Shown: positions 17,582 through 26,671 of the stretch, one piece after another | How positions within the stretch are numbered: position 1 is the first letter of the stretch | Layout of the letters: each line of letters opens with the position of its first letter | Source: a bacterium | GTDB lineage: Bacteria > Zhuqueibacterota > Zhuqueibacteria > Residuimicrobiales > Residuimicrobiaceae | Reading direction: 5' to 3' | Assembly (NCBI GenBank): GCA_029565685.1 | Contig: JAKQNR010000001.1 | Span: 69,710-133,709 of the forward strand | Length of the DNA: 64,000 nt | The notes under the pieces: model-generated | What the model was told of the DNA's origin: nothing | Database searches by the model: none | The model's input: the letters and a program-made list of their open reading frames with translations, nothing else | Program-made: the position numbers and the translations under genes

Positions 17582-18499
17582 TCACCCCTGCTGATACCCC
17601 ATCTCCCGCAGCAGACTGTCTCTTTTCCGCCACTTTTCCCGCACTGCCACCCACAGTTCCAGGAACACCGGCCGTTGCAGAAACGCTTCGATCTCTTTGC
17701 GGCTGCTCTCCCCGATCTTGCGCAAGCTCTGTCCGTTTTTGCCGATGATGATGGCTTTTTGTGTATCCCGCTCCACCACGATGCGGGCGCGAATCAAATC
17801 TTTACGGCCCGGCTGCTCGTGAAACTCGTCGATCACCACCGCGGTGGAATAGGGGATTTCGTCATGATAGTTGAAAAAAATTTTTTCGCGGATGATCTCG
17901 GCGACGAAAAACCGTTCTGGATGTTCGGTCAGATCCTCAGGAGAATAGAGGGGCTCGCCTTCCGGCAGCAGACTCGCCAGGGCCGGCTCTAGGGCATCGG
18001 TGTTTTTGCCGTGTAGGGCTGAGATCGGAAAAATGTGTTCGAATCGGTAACGGCTTTGCATCGTCTCGATGACGCGGAGCAGTTGTTCCGGCTGCGCCAG
18101 ATCCACCTTGTTGATCGCCAGCACCAGGGGTTTGCCCAGGGACTGCAAATGATCGAGGATGGCCGTATCCTGGACATTCGGCCGATCGTAGCTGTCGGTC
18201 ACGTACAAAAGGACATCGCTGTCCGCCGCCGCCTGTCGCGCCGCCCGCATCATCATCTCCTGCAGCCGATACGTTGGTTCCAGAAGGCCGGGCGTGTCAA
18301 AGTAAACGATCTGAAAACCATCGCCGGTCTGAATGCCGATGATGCGGTGACGTGTAGTCTGCGGCTTGGCGGTGGCGATGGAAAGTTTGAAGCGCAACAG
18401 GTGATTGATCAGCGTGGATTTGCCGACATTCGGCCTGCCGACGATGGCGACATACCCGCAGCGGAATCCCGAAGACGTTGTGGAACCAGTCGTTGCCAT
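17582..18499 (-). CDS. era: GTPase Era
   Basis: 305 aa, the usual Era length. G1 GRPNVGKSTLINHLL, effector region KPQTTRHRIIGI, G3 DTPGLLEP, G4 NKVDLAQ and G5 SALHGKN are all present, followed by a KH domain with VVERDTQKAIIIGKNGQSLR. Era binds the 3' end of 16S rRNA and promotes 30S subunit maturation. Its ATG overlaps the upstream gene's TAA (TAATG), implying translational coupling. A 112-bp gap separates it from spoIID downstream. Confidence 0.97.
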   Translation of the reverse strand: MATTGSTTSSGFRCGYVAIVGRPNVGKSTLINHLLRFKLSIATAKPQTTRHRIIGIQTGDGFQIVYFDTPGLLEPTYRLQEMMMRAARQAAADSDVLLYVTDSYDRPNVQDTAILDHLQSLGKPLVLAINKVDLAQPEQLLRVIETMQSRYRFEHIFPISALHGKNTDALEPALASLLPEGEPLYSPEDLTEHPERFFVAEIIREKIFFNYHDEIPYSTAVVIDEFHEQPGRKDLIRARIVVERDTQKAIIIGKNGQSLRKIGESSRKEIEAFLQRPVFLELWVAVREKWRKRDSLLREMGYQQG

Positions 18500-18954
18500 T
18501 ACAGATAGGCGTCCAGCGTATGGCTGTCGAACAGCCGGTCGACCAGTTCAACGCCGCTGACCAGCCGCAGCGTATGAAACTGGCAGCCGTTGCGCAGACA
18601 CCCTTCGATGATGCCGCCGTTGGGAAGATGCAGGGCGAACATCGCGGCCGAACACACCTGGCAGCGCTGGTCGTCGTCATTCAGAGACACGCGGCAGTGA
18701 GGACAGAAAAATTCCACCACACCGCCTTCGTCCACCTCTATCTCAAAGACGTTTTTAAAGCTGCCATATACCGGATCCAGATAAATCAGACCTTCCTGAT
18801 CCTTATATTTAACCAAAACGGAAACCGAAGCGTAGCCGTTTATGGTGTGCTCGGCATCCATCAGACTGTGGCCATTGGGGCAACTGGCATTCTGAATTCG
18901 GATGGCCTTGCTCGGCAGCTCGATTTCGAGCGTCTCCTTTTGTTTCTTCGACAT
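18499..18954 (-). CDS. Hypothetical zinc-binding protein between proS and era
   Basis: 151 aa, not recognised. It has cysteine pairs typical of zinc ribbons: CPNGH near residue 25, CPHC near 85 and CQVC near 98, with a further C-x4-C (CLRNGC) near 119. A beta-rich segment lies between the first and second clusters. GAGGAGG seven bases before ATG gives an excellent ribosome site. It sits 23 bp after proS and shares TAATG with era, so it belongs to that operon. A structural zinc role is inferred from the cysteines only. Confidence 0.72.
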   Translation of the reverse strand: MSKKQKETLEIELPSKAIRIQNASCPNGHSLMDAEHTINGYASVSVLVKYKDQEGLIYLDPVYGSFKNVFEIEVDEGGVVEFFCPHCRVSLNDDDQRCQVCSAAMFALHLPNGGIIEGCLRNGCQFHTLRLVSGVELVDRLFDSHTLDAYL

Positions 18955-18977
18955 GGAGCAACCTCCTCATCGCTAGC

Positions 18978-20408
18978 TTAATAAGATTTGGCGACCAGCA
19001 CCCTCTGCGCGGATGGAGCGCCGCAGACGATGCAGGCGCCGGGCTCCCCGCCGTCTTCGATCGGCTGCAGCCGGATGGTGGCTTTGGCATCCTGCTGAAA
19101 TTTTTCTTCGCAGGCGCCCTGACCGCACCAATGCACCCAGAAAAAACCGCCCGGCGATTCCAGCCGTTCGATCAGCTCTTTATATTCATCGCAGGTGAAG
19201 GTGTTGGCATCCCGGTTGCGCAGCGCCCGCGCATACAGATCCTTCTGTATCTTTTCCAGCAGCGCCTCGATGGTGGCGAGCAGGCTGTACTGGGGCACGG
19301 CGATTTTTTCTCCGGTATCGCGCCGGACAACGATCACCTGGTTTTGCGCCACATCCTTGGGCCCCATCTCGATACGAATGGGCACTCCCCGTTTTTCCCA
19401 TTCATTGAACTTGTAGCCCGGGCGATACTGATCGCGATCGTCGATCTTGTAGGGGATGCGCCCCTTCCAATCCCGAGTCAAATCCACGGCCTTTTGCTTC
19501 ATCGCCGCCCTCTCCGCATCCTCTTTCCAGATCGGCACCACCACCACTTTGGTGGGCGCCAGCCGCGGCGGCAGCACCAGACCGTTGTCATCGCTGTGCA
19601 TCATGATCAGCGCGCCGATCAACCGCGTCGATACGCCCCAACTGGTGGCGTACACATAGCGGACTTTGCTCTGCTCATCCTGAAAGGTCACATCAAACGC
19701 CTTGGCGAAATTCTGTCCCAGATAATGCGAGGTGCCGCACTGCAGCGCTTTATAGTCCTGCATCATCGCCTCGATGCAGTAGGTACGCACCGCACCGGCG
19801 AACTTTTCCTTTTCAGTTTTGATGCCGGTAAAAACCGGCGCCGCCATATATTCCTCGGCAAAGGTGCGATAGACGCCAAGGATGAGCAGCGTCTCATCCA
19901 CCGCCTCCTTTTCCGTGGCGTGCGCTGTATGGCCCTCCTGCCAGAGGAATTCCGTAGTGCGTAAAAACAGCCGGGTTCTCATCTCCCAACGCACTACATT
20001 CGCCCACTGATTGATCAAAATCGGCAGATCGCGATAGGATTGGATCCAATTTTTATACGTGGACCAGATGATGGTCTCCGAGGTGGGGCGGACAAAAAGC
20101 GGTTCGTCCAGTTTTTTTCCGCCCCCATGGGTCACCACCGCACATTCCGGTGCAAAGCCCTCCACATGCTGGGCTTCCCGGTGCATAAAATTTTCCGGTA
20201 TGAACAAAGGAAAATAAGCGTTGACATGGCCGGTCTCTTTGAACAACCGGTCCAAATTGGCTTGAATATGCTCCCAGATCGCATAGCCGGTCGGTTTGAT
20301 CACCATACAGCCCTTCACGGCCGAATGCTCCGCCAACTGGGCGGCGTCAATTACATCCAGATACCATTTTGAATAATCCTCACTGCGTTTCGTAATTCCT
20401 TTTGCCAT
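18978..20408 (-). CDS. proS: Prolyl-tRNA synthetase, archaeal/eukaryotic type (ProS type 3)
   Basis: 476 aa. The start at 20408 has AAGGA seven bases upstream; the track start at 20429 has none. It begins with [20 protein letters not shown], characteristic of the type 3 enzymes of archaea, eukaryotes and some bacteria. Class II motif 2 ([20 protein letters not shown]) and motif 3 ([19 protein letters not shown]) are present, the bacterial INS editing insertion is absent, and the C-terminal zinc-like domain ([12 protein letters not shown], then CIVCGAPS) ends in a tyrosine (VAKSY). It charges tRNA-Pro in the cytoplasm. Confidence 0.96.
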   Translation of the reverse strand: MAKGITKRSEDYSKWYLDVIDAAQLAEHSAVKGCMVIKPTGYAIWEHIQANLDRLFKETGHVNAYFPLFIPENFMHREAQHVEGFAPECAVVTHGGGKKLDEPLFVRPTSETIIWSTYKNWIQSYRDLPILINQWANVVRWEMRTRLFLRTTEFLWQEGHTAHATEKEAVDETLLILGVYRTFAEEYMAAPVFTGIKTEKEKFAGAVRTYCIEAMMQDYKALQCGTSHYLGQNFAKAFDVTFQDEQSKVRYVYATSWGVSTRLIGALIMMHSDDNGLVLPPRLAPTKVVVVPIWKEDAERAAMKQKAVDLTRDWKGRIPYKIDDRDQYRPGYKFNEWEKRGVPIRIEMGPKDVAQNQVIVVRRDTGEKIAVPQYSLLATIEALLEKIQKDLYARALRNRDANTFTCDEYKELIERLESPGGFFWVHWCGQGACEEKFQQDAKATIRLQPIEDGGEPGACIVCGAPSAQRVLVAKSY

Positions 20409-20463
20409 AATCTTTTCCTTGTGAGCCATGAATCCAGTATTTCACTCAGACCGAATCAGGGGA

Positions 20464-21327
20464 TCAGGCCTGTTGCCAACAAACATCCACTTTGTGCAGC
20501 GCATACAGATGGCACTCCCGCTGATCCTGCATGCCGGCCAGGCAATACAGGTCCCGCCGCTCGCGGACACGGCCCTCCAGCCTCTCGGTCACATCCACCA
20601 ACGCACCATGCGGACAATGGAGGCAGTTGCCGGACTGGCGCGGAAAATAGGTGGCGCCCGACTTGGCGACCAGCGCCTGACTGTTCGTCCAGGCCGGCGC
20701 TCCGGATCTTGTTTCAAAGTGAACGGCGCGCACCTGGGTCAGAATCAGGCGTCCCCGGTCCATCTTGAGCAGGGCTTGCGCCTCCACCTCATCCCCGACC
20801 GCAAAGGCTAATTGCTCCTGCACTCCCGGCGAGACAAGCGCATAAAAGGTGTCCTGAAAATGATCCCGATCAAGAAATCCCTCGGACATGACCAGGAGAT
20901 AGCCGGACAAACGAACATGACCATGATCCCGGTCGATCTCTTTGATGAAGCGCGGTTTGACCGCCTGCACGCGAAAGGAGACCGGGATTTGCCGGTTCGT
21001 CATCTCCGCCAGCCATTCATCGAACACCTCGCATTCCTGGGTAAATGCGCGATACACTTCCTCCGGCGCCACTATTTTCGGCTGGCAGTGCCGCTTTTCG
21101 TCCTGATAAAAGCTGCAGCCCTGGCATAAACGACCGACGTAATGATACCCGCGTTTACAACTCAATCCCTTGTTTTTCCGGCTGCAGGACCAATGGAAAT
21201 AGATACACCCCTGTGGAAAACAGCGCTTCGCCTGCAAGACGTGATAAGCAGAGACCTTATCTTCGAACCGGCCATGGCTGCTGTAATTGCAGCGAAAGAT
21301 GTCCGTCCGTTTATAGGGATTTTTCAA
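20464..21327 (-). CDS. Cysteine-rich hypothetical protein upstream of proS
   Basis: 287 aa, not recognised. Eight cysteines crowd the first 81 residues (C13, C36, C41, C48, C57, C68, C71, C81), and five more lie in the last 55 (CLHC at 235-238, C262, C272, C283). The middle 110-200 is cysteine-free and looks like a beta barrel (QIPVSFRVQAV, HVRLSGYLLV), possibly OB-fold. The only usable start is TTG, because an in-frame TAG lies eight codons upstream. Zinc or iron-sulfur binding is inferred from cysteine spacing. It leads the proS-era operon, 55 bp before proS. Confidence 0.62.
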   Translation of the reverse strand: MKNPYKRTDIFRCNYSSHGRFEDKVSAYHVLQAKRCFPQGCIYFHWSCSRKNKGLSCKRGYHYVGRLCQGCSFYQDEKRHCQPKIVAPEEVYRAFTQECEVFDEWLAEMTNRQIPVSFRVQAVKPRFIKEIDRDHGHVRLSGYLLVMSEGFLDRDHFQDTFYALVSPGVQEQLAFAVGDEVEAQALLKMDRGRLILTQVRAVHFETRSGAPAWTNSQALVAKSGATYFPRQSGNCLHCPHGALVDVTERLEGRVRERRDLYCLAGMQDQRECHLYALHKVDVCWQQA

Positions 21328-21548
21328 TCCGATGACCCCATAATTGGTCTATAATCATAAATGTATAAAAAACAAAAAAGATAATCAAGATAATTCTTGC
21401 GCGAGAAAAAACGAACCCCCTGCCCCACTGAAGCGCAAAGAGCTCCTAAATGCTTGCATTTGACGGCTGAAATGCTAACTTTCGACTTGGCCGGAGTTCG
21501 ACAACCGCACGGCCCCCGCGCAAACACGATTAAAATGATGGACGCTCC

Positions 21549-23132
21549 ATGACCCTGTCACCGATTGATCTGGTTCTTCTCGTTGGTTATCTTGCCGGGG
21601 TGACCGTTTTCGGCGCCTGGCTGGGAAAAAAACAAAAGAACGCCACAGACTATTTTCTGGGCAGCCGCAACCTGCCCTGGCTGGCGGTCTGTTTTTCCGT
21701 CATTGCCACCGAAACAAGCACTCTGACCTTTATCAGCATTCCCGGATTGGCTTATCTGACCAATCTCAATTTCATGCAGATGACCTTCGGCTATCTCATC
21801 GGCCGCGTCGTCATCAGTTTGCTGCTGCTGCCTGGTTATTATCGCGGCGAAATCAAGACCGCTTATGAGTTGATCGGCAACCGCTTCGGGCCGACCTTGC
21901 GCAGCTTTACCGCGGTGATTTTTCAGGTCACTCGGCTGCTGGCGGACGGCGTGCGCCTGTTTGCCACCGCCATCCCTCTGGCCATGATCACCGGATGGGA
22001 CTACAGCTGGAGCATCATCGTAATGGCGGTGTTGACCATCCTCTATACTTTTATCGGAGGTTTGCGAGCCGTGGTCTGGATGGATGTCATCCAATTGTTT
22101 GTCTATCTCGCGGGAGCGGGCTTGGTGATGGCGGTGGCGGTACATCAACTGCCTGAGGGTTGGTTCACGGTGTGGCAGGCCTGCCAGGCAGAGGGCAAAC
22201 TGCAAATGATCACCAGCGGTCTCTCCATGACCGCCAGCGAATTTTTCCGCAGCAACTATACGTTGTTCTCCGGAATGATCGGCGGCGCCTTTTTATCTAT
22301 GGCTTCGCACGGCACGGATCATCTCATGGTGCAGCGGCTGTTGAGCTGCCGCGACCTGCGCAGCAGTCAGAAAGCGCTGATCGGCAGCGGTCTTTTTGTG
22401 ATCGTTCAGTTCCTGCTCTTTTTGGTTCTAGGTCTTGTGCTCTATGCCTATTACAACGGCGCGGCCTTGCGCTCCGATGAAGTGCTGGCGAAATTCATCT
22501 CGACCGAATTGCCCGCCGGCGCCGCCGGACTGATCATTGCCGGCATCTTTGCCGCCGCCATGTCCACCCTGAGCGGTTCGCTCAACTCCCTCGCCTCCTC
22601 GACGCTTTTCGATCTCTACAAACCACGCTGGGGAAAAAATCTAAATGAAAAAAAAGAGCTCTATCTTTCCAAACTCCTGACCTTGGGTTGGGGCATGGTG
22701 TTTATCGGCGGCGCCATGATGTTCAAAGACCAAAACAATCCGGTGGTCGAGCTGGGGCTGGCCATCGCCTCCTTCACCTATGGCGGCATGCTGGGCGTAT
22801 TCTTTCTCGGCACCTTTAATAAAAAAGTCCGGGAGTCGGATGCACTGGTGGCCCTTTGGAGCGCCATCCTCTTCATGACCTGGATCATCGGAGTGCACGG
22901 CGTACAGGCCGTCATTATGGTGTCCTTGAACCTGCTGGCTGCGTTATGGATTTGGCATCGGGTTCCGTGGCGGTCTCACAGAACGTTTGTCATCCTCTTT
23001 GCCCTGTTGATGACCCTGCTGATATTCTTCCAGCCGGCCATCACCTTCAGCTGGCCCTGGTATACTCTGATCGGACTGTTGGTGTGTTTGATGGTGGGCA
23101 TTGCGCTTTCGCGGGCACAAAAAAGCCGTTGA
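21549..23132 (+). CDS. Sodium:solute symporter (SSS family)
   Basis: 527 aa with about 13 hydrophobic segments, the normal SSS size. The N-terminus SPIDLVLLVGYLAGVTVFGAWL, followed by TDYFLGSRNLPWLAVCFSVIATETS, is diagnostic for the SSS fold, and GGLRAVVWMDVIQLFVYLAGA corresponds to the conserved region of helices 4-5. Serine and threonine residues in MSTLSGSLNSLASSTLFDLY match the sodium-2 site on TM8. Substrate unknown (sugars, sialic acid or amino acids are usual). It stands alone; the 220-bp gap upstream (21328-21548) shows no gene. Confidence 0.9.
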   Translation: MTLSPIDLVLLVGYLAGVTVFGAWLGKKQKNATDYFLGSRNLPWLAVCFSVIATETSTLTFISIPGLAYLTNLNFMQMTFGYLIGRVVISLLLLPGYYRGEIKTAYELIGNRFGPTLRSFTAVIFQVTRLLADGVRLFATAIPLAMITGWDYSWSIIVMAVLTILYTFIGGLRAVVWMDVIQLFVYLAGAGLVMAVAVHQLPEGWFTVWQACQAEGKLQMITSGLSMTASEFFRSNYTLFSGMIGGAFLSMASHGTDHLMVQRLLSCRDLRSSQKALIGSGLFVIVQFLLFLVLGLVLYAYYNGAALRSDEVLAKFISTELPAGAAGLIIAGIFAAAMSTLSGSLNSLASSTLFDLYKPRWGKNLNEKKELYLSKLLTLGWGMVFIGGAMMFKDQNNPVVELGLAIASFTYGGMLGVFFLGTFNKKVRESDALVALWSAILFMTWIIGVHGVQAVIMVSLNLLAALWIWHRVPWRSHRTFVILFALLMTLLIFFQPAITFSWPWYTLIGLLVCLMVGIALSRAQKSR

Positions 23133-23152
23133 AATCAAAGAATCAACGGCTT
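23119..23152 (-). terminator. Hairpin terminator shared by convergent genes
   Basis: AAGCCGTTGA and TCAACGGCTT form a perfect 10-bp stem with a 10-nt loop, and on the minus strand the stem is followed by a T-run. It therefore ends the hprK-PTS transcript and overlaps the stop of the + strand symporter. The remaining 190 bp to 23342 hold no visible gene. Confidence 0.7.
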
Positions 23153-23342
23153 AACCCCCAAAATGGGTCCCCCTCAAGAACGGCTCCTATTTGTGCCCCT
23201 CGGCACTTGAGCCTATACAAGAAACATGCCAAAAACAGGGTAAAATAGAACTGTTGTAATTATTTCACTTGCAGACAGGCGCGCAAACCGAACCGTGCGC
23301 ATGTTGCGAAAATACAACAAAATGAAACCCGTCTGCTGCAAA

Positions 23343-23837
23343 TTAACCACAAACCGTGCAGAACTTGAGTTCTTTGGCGATATTAACCGGCGAGCGGGTG
23401 GGCACATCTCTACCCTCCAGATGGATGCCCCGCTCGTAGAGCAGGCGCAGGTTAGCGATATCACGGTCGTCGACAAAGATAAAGGGCGCGATCTGATTTT
23501 TTCCCGGCTTGAAGTGCATGCCGGCGACATTGACCGATTGAATGGGAACGCCGGCCGCGACCAGATCGACGATATATTTGGGGTCGTCCACCAGCAGCAG
23601 AATGCGCTCGTGGGCGGCCCGCTCCGAAAGCAACTCTGCGACGGTCTCCTGCAGTGTCAGCACCGATGCCGAGACATCCGGCGGCACTGCCGACAGATAG
23701 ATGGTCTTTTGCCAATCAGTCGTTGCGACTTCATCGCTGCACAACATGATCCGGTCAGGATTGAGCGCCTGCCGCCAGCCGACGACGACCTGACCATGAA
23801 TTAAGCGATCATCGATGCGAACTTGAACCAATCCCAT
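23343..23837 (-). CDS. PTS system mannose/fructose/sorbose family IIB component
   Basis: 164 aa, the normal single-domain IIB-Man size. The N-terminus VQVRIDDRLIHGQVVVGW contains the phosphorylated histidine (H14) in the family signature. It would accept phosphate from the IIA protein encoded upstream and pass it to a sugar through IIC/IID. Neither IIC nor IID follows; the transcript appears to end at the hairpin 190 bp downstream. It may serve regulation or work with permease genes elsewhere. Co-directional with IIA, 26 bp apart. Confidence 0.92.
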   Translation of the reverse strand: MGLVQVRIDDRLIHGQVVVGWRQALNPDRIMLCSDEVATTDWQKTIYLSAVPPDVSASVLTLQETVAELLSERAAHERILLLVDDPKYIVDLVAAGVPIQSVNVAGMHFKPGKNQIAPFIFVDDRDIANLRLLYERGIHLEGRDVPTRSPVNIAKELKFCTVCG

Positions 23838-23863
23838 GCTTACCCAGCTCCTCTATCACATCC

Positions 23864-24256
23864 TTATTCAGCGACATGCAACGTGATGCCGCGCAATCCA
23901 TCTTTAACCACCGCATCCGCCAGTTTGTCCAGCGTGAGTAAATCCCGTTTGGTGACGAACGACAGCACCATGGAAAGGTTGACGCCGGAGACGACGCGCA
24001 CGTGCGGATGGTCTTTGGCCACCGCCACGGCCACATTCCAGCAGCTTCCGCCTTTGAGGCTCGCCATCACGATGACGCCGTCCTGCTTGACTTCGGGCGC
24101 ATGAATGAGCGCCGACAGCCGCGCGGAGATCTCGCTCACCGACATGTTGTTGACGATCAGGCTGTGCAGTCCTTCATCCAGTCCCATGATGCCGCGAACG
24201 GCTTCGATCATCGCATCGCCGATGGGACCATGCGTCAAGATAATCCCGTGTATCAT
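23864..24256 (-). CDS. PTS system mannose family IIA component
   Basis: 130 aa, a single IIA-Man domain. H9 in GIILTHGPIGDAM is the expected phosphorylation site, and IVMASLKGGSCWNVA is the usual second conserved region. It takes phosphate from HPr. Its ATG overlaps the hprK stop (ATGA), so the two are translationally coupled. EI and HPr are not in the window, so the phosphate chain must be completed from elsewhere. Confidence 0.92.
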   Translation of the reverse strand: MIHGIILTHGPIGDAMIEAVRGIMGLDEGLHSLIVNNMSVSEISARLSALIHAPEVKQDGVIVMASLKGGSCWNVAVAVAKDHPHVRVVSGVNLSMVLSFVTKRDLLTLDKLADAVVKDGLRGITLHVAE

Positions 24257-25224
24257 GTATCATCCCGCGTTGGGGGGTCTTTTTTCATTCGAGAGATGAG
24301 CCAGTCGTCAAAATCCTTGGCGGCATTTTCTCCGAGCTGCTTTAATTTATGATTGAGGGCCACGCCCTCTGCGATCACCGTCAGATTTTTCCCGGGCAGA
24401 ATCGGCAGCACCACCATGGGGATACGGACGCCGAGCAGGTCGCGCCAGCCTTCATCCATGCCGGTGCGTTCATATTCCCGGATCGCGTTAAACCGCTCCA
24501 GATGCAGTATGATCTGTATCTGTTTCTTGCCGCGGATGGCCCGAATGCCGAACATCCGCCGCACATCGATGATGCCCAGGCCGCGGATCTCCATATGATG
24601 CATCAGCAGATCGCTGGGCGCTCCCTCCAGTCGATTGCGGCCGGCGCGGGTAATAGTGACCACGTCATCCGCCACCAGCTGATGGCCGCGTTCAATCAGA
24701 TCCAGGGCCATTTCGCTCTTGCCGATGGCGCTCTCGCCGGTGATCAGCATGCCCACACCGTGCACATCCACCAGCGAGCCGTGCAGAATGAGCTGAGGGG
24801 CGAAAATGGCATTCAGATATTCGCTCAAATGGTGCGTGAGCGCCGTAGTGCTGAGGGGCGTGCTTAAAAGGGGAATGTCGTTTCGATTAGCTATCTCGAT
24901 CATTTCCCCCGGAGGTTTGTTGCTGTTGGTAAAGATGATGCAGGGTAGATCAAAACCCAATACGCGCTGGATGGTCTGCAGCCGTTCGGCTTCGAACAGA
25001 GTGTTCAGGTAACCGACCTCGGTGTTGCCCATGATCTGAATGCGCCAGTAGGTGAACAGTTCCACAAAACCGCTCAGGGCCAGGCCCGGACGGTTCAGCT
25101 CCCGTTCCCTGATCTCACGGTTAAAGCCGTTCTTGCTGTTGATGATCTGCAGGGACGCCTCTTCGCTATTGTCCTCAAAAAGCTTTTCAACCGTGATAGA
25201 GGCGACTGGTGATTGAATTTCCAT
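24253..25224 (-). CDS. hprK: HPr kinase/phosphorylase
   Basis: 323 aa from the ATG at 25224; the track start is a TTG with no ribosome site. The N-terminal half is the DRTGG-like regulatory domain. The kinase domain has the P-loop GMLITGESAIGKSEMALDL, the Asp/His region LVADDVV and the HPrK signature HHMEIRGLGIIDVRRMFG. It phosphorylates HPr on serine and dephosphorylates P-Ser-HPr, linking PTS flux to metabolic state. The adjacent IIA and IIB genes make this a small PTS control module downstream of hpf. Confidence 0.96.
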   Translation of the reverse strand: MEIQSPVASITVEKLFEDNSEEASLQIINSKNGFNREIRERELNRPGLALSGFVELFTYWRIQIMGNTEVGYLNTLFEAERLQTIQRVLGFDLPCIIFTNSNKPPGEMIEIANRNDIPLLSTPLSTTALTHHLSEYLNAIFAPQLILHGSLVDVHGVGMLITGESAIGKSEMALDLIERGHQLVADDVVTITRAGRNRLEGAPSDLLMHHMEIRGLGIIDVRRMFGIRAIRGKKQIQIILHLERFNAIREYERTGMDEGWRDLLGVRIPMVVLPILPGKNLTVIAEGVALNHKLKQLGENAAKDFDDWLISRMKKDPPTRDDT

Positions 25225-25290
25225 TCTATTTTTAATGATCCTTTTTGCCAGGCGCAAGGCTTTAGCCCGCTAGGGCCTCTGATTTCCATC

Positions 25291-25319
25291 GGCGCCCCGG
25301 CGTTTGCAGCCGGGGCGCC
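25291..25319 (-). terminator. Very stable hairpin between hpf and hprK
   Basis: GGCGCCCCGGC and GCCGGGGCGCC form a perfect 11-bp, nearly all G-C stem with a 7-nt loop, 10 bp beyond the hpf stop. There is no T-run on the minus strand, so it may be an attenuator, a 3'-end protector for hpf mRNA or a rho-independent-like partial stop rather than a full terminator. Confidence 0.5.
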
Positions 25320-25328
25320 GTACGTAGC

Positions 25329-25643
25329 TTAGACAATCGGGGTGATACGTTCCTTGTCAAATTCCTGCAATTTTTGTTTATAGCGTATAAGTTGTCTTTC
25401 CAATTTCTCCACCGCCAGATCGATCGATTTATACATGTCCTCGCTTTTCTCAACCACCGCCAGGCGGGTGCCGTAGACTTTGGCAACCATCTCGGCCACC
25501 TGCTCCTGTTTGACATAGTCTAAAATAATTTCGACGTCGAGAATACCGTCATAGTATTTTTTCAATTTGGCAACCTGATTTTCAGCATGCTTTTTCAGTC
25601 GAGACGAGGATTTAAAGTGGCGAGCTGTGAATGTGATACGCAT
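25329..25643 (-). CDS. hpf: Ribosome hibernation promoting factor (short HPF/YfiA)
   Basis: 104 aa from the ATG at 25643, which has GAGGAGG six bases upstream; the track start eight codons earlier lacks one. MRITFTARHFKSSSRLKKHA is the typical HPF opening, and the rest is the S30AE/YfiA domain with KLKKYYDGILDVEIILDY. It binds the decoding centre of idle 30S subunits and promotes ribosome dimerisation or inactivation under starvation. The long-HPF C-terminal dimerisation domain is absent. Position next to hprK resembles the rpoN-hpf-pts linkage of proteobacteria. Confidence 0.94.
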   Translation of the reverse strand: MRITFTARHFKSSSRLKKHAENQVAKLKKYYDGILDVEIILDYVKQEQVAEMVAKVYGTRLAVVEKSEDMYKSIDLAVEKLERQLIRYKQKLQEFDKERITPIV

Positions 25644-25723
25644 AACAACCTCCTCTTCATAATTCAAACAGTCACTGCGCTTGCACGGCGTGCTTCAACT
25701 AGGGGCCTCACCTCCTTAATTCG

Positions 25724-26671
25724 TCAGGTCTCTTTATCTGCGCGTGGATGCGCCAAACGATAGACCTTTTTCAGACGCTCCGCTGAAACGTGCGTATAGA
25801 TTTGTGTGGTGCTCAGACTGGCGTGACCGAGCAGCTCCTTTACTGCCACAATATCGGCGCCCGCATCCAGCAGGTGGGTGGCAAAACTGTGGCGCAGAGC
25901 ATGGGGATGGGCTTTGCTGGGGTCTGCCGCTTGACGCATATAAGCGCGCAGGATCGCCGCCATCTGCTGGCGGCTGTAGGGCTGTCCGTCCGCACGGACG
26001 AACACCCGTTCGTGCGGCTTTATGATCCGATTTTCCCATTGAGAACGTTGGCGGAGAAATCGAGCCAGTTCTTTTTGCATCCCCTGCCCCATCGGGATCA
26101 TTCGAACGCGATTACGCTTTCCCAAAACCCGTAAAACGCCATCGTGAAAATGAATATCGCTCACTCGAAGCTGAACAGCCTCTGATATTCTTACGCCCGT
26201 GGCGTAGAATAGTTTCAACAGCACTCGATCTCGCTCCCCGGCAGGCGTGGAGTCGTCCGGAAGCTGTAAAAGAACGTCTATCTCCTGCACAGTAAGAAAA
26301 TCCGGCAGCCGTTTCGCCGCCTTGGGCGCCGCCAGATTGAGGCAGGGGTTCACCGATAGGGCGTTCTCGCGAGCCAGAAACCGGGCGAAACTGCGCAGCG
26401 TAGCCAGTTTGCGCCGCACGCTGGCGGCCTCATATCGGCGATGCACCAGACCGGCGAGATACCCACGGATGGCCCCTTTGGTGAAGCAGGCCGCAGTAAT
26501 CTGTTCGCAGCGGTGCTGGAGAACCAGATGCTCCACCAGCTGCTGCAGATCATTTTGATAAGCCTCCAGGGTTCTGGGAGAGGCGCTCCGCTCAATCTGT
26601 TGATAGCGAAGGAAACGATCGATCCAGTCAACTAAGAGAATAGGATGTTCGCCTGGCGACATCATGATCAA
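25724..26671 (-). CDS. xer: Tyrosine recombinase XerC/XerD
   Basis: 315 aa. An N-terminal SAM-like DNA-binding domain (WIDRFLRYQQIERSASPRTL) precedes the catalytic domain, with Arg I in ATGVRISEAVQL, His-x-x-Arg in HALRHSFATHLLDAG, the second His in GHASLSTTQIYTHV and the nucleophile Y in that last motif. Xer recombinases resolve chromosome dimers at dif; XerC versus XerD cannot be decided by eye. The start overlaps the stop of the topoisomerase-like gene (ATGA). No dif-like site was recognised. Confidence 0.95.
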   Translation of the reverse strand: MIMMSPGEHPILLVDWIDRFLRYQQIERSASPRTLEAYQNDLQQLVEHLVLQHRCEQITAACFTKGAIRGYLAGLVHRRYEAASVRRKLATLRSFARFLARENALSVNPCLNLAAPKAAKRLPDFLTVQEIDVLLQLPDDSTPAGERDRVLLKLFYATGVRISEAVQLRVSDIHFHDGVLRVLGKRNRVRMIPMGQGMQKELARFLRQRSQWENRIIKPHERVFVRADGQPYSRQQMAAILRAYMRQAADPSKAHPHALRHSFATHLLDAGADIVAVKELLGHASLSTTQIYTHVSAERLKKVYRLAHPRADKET

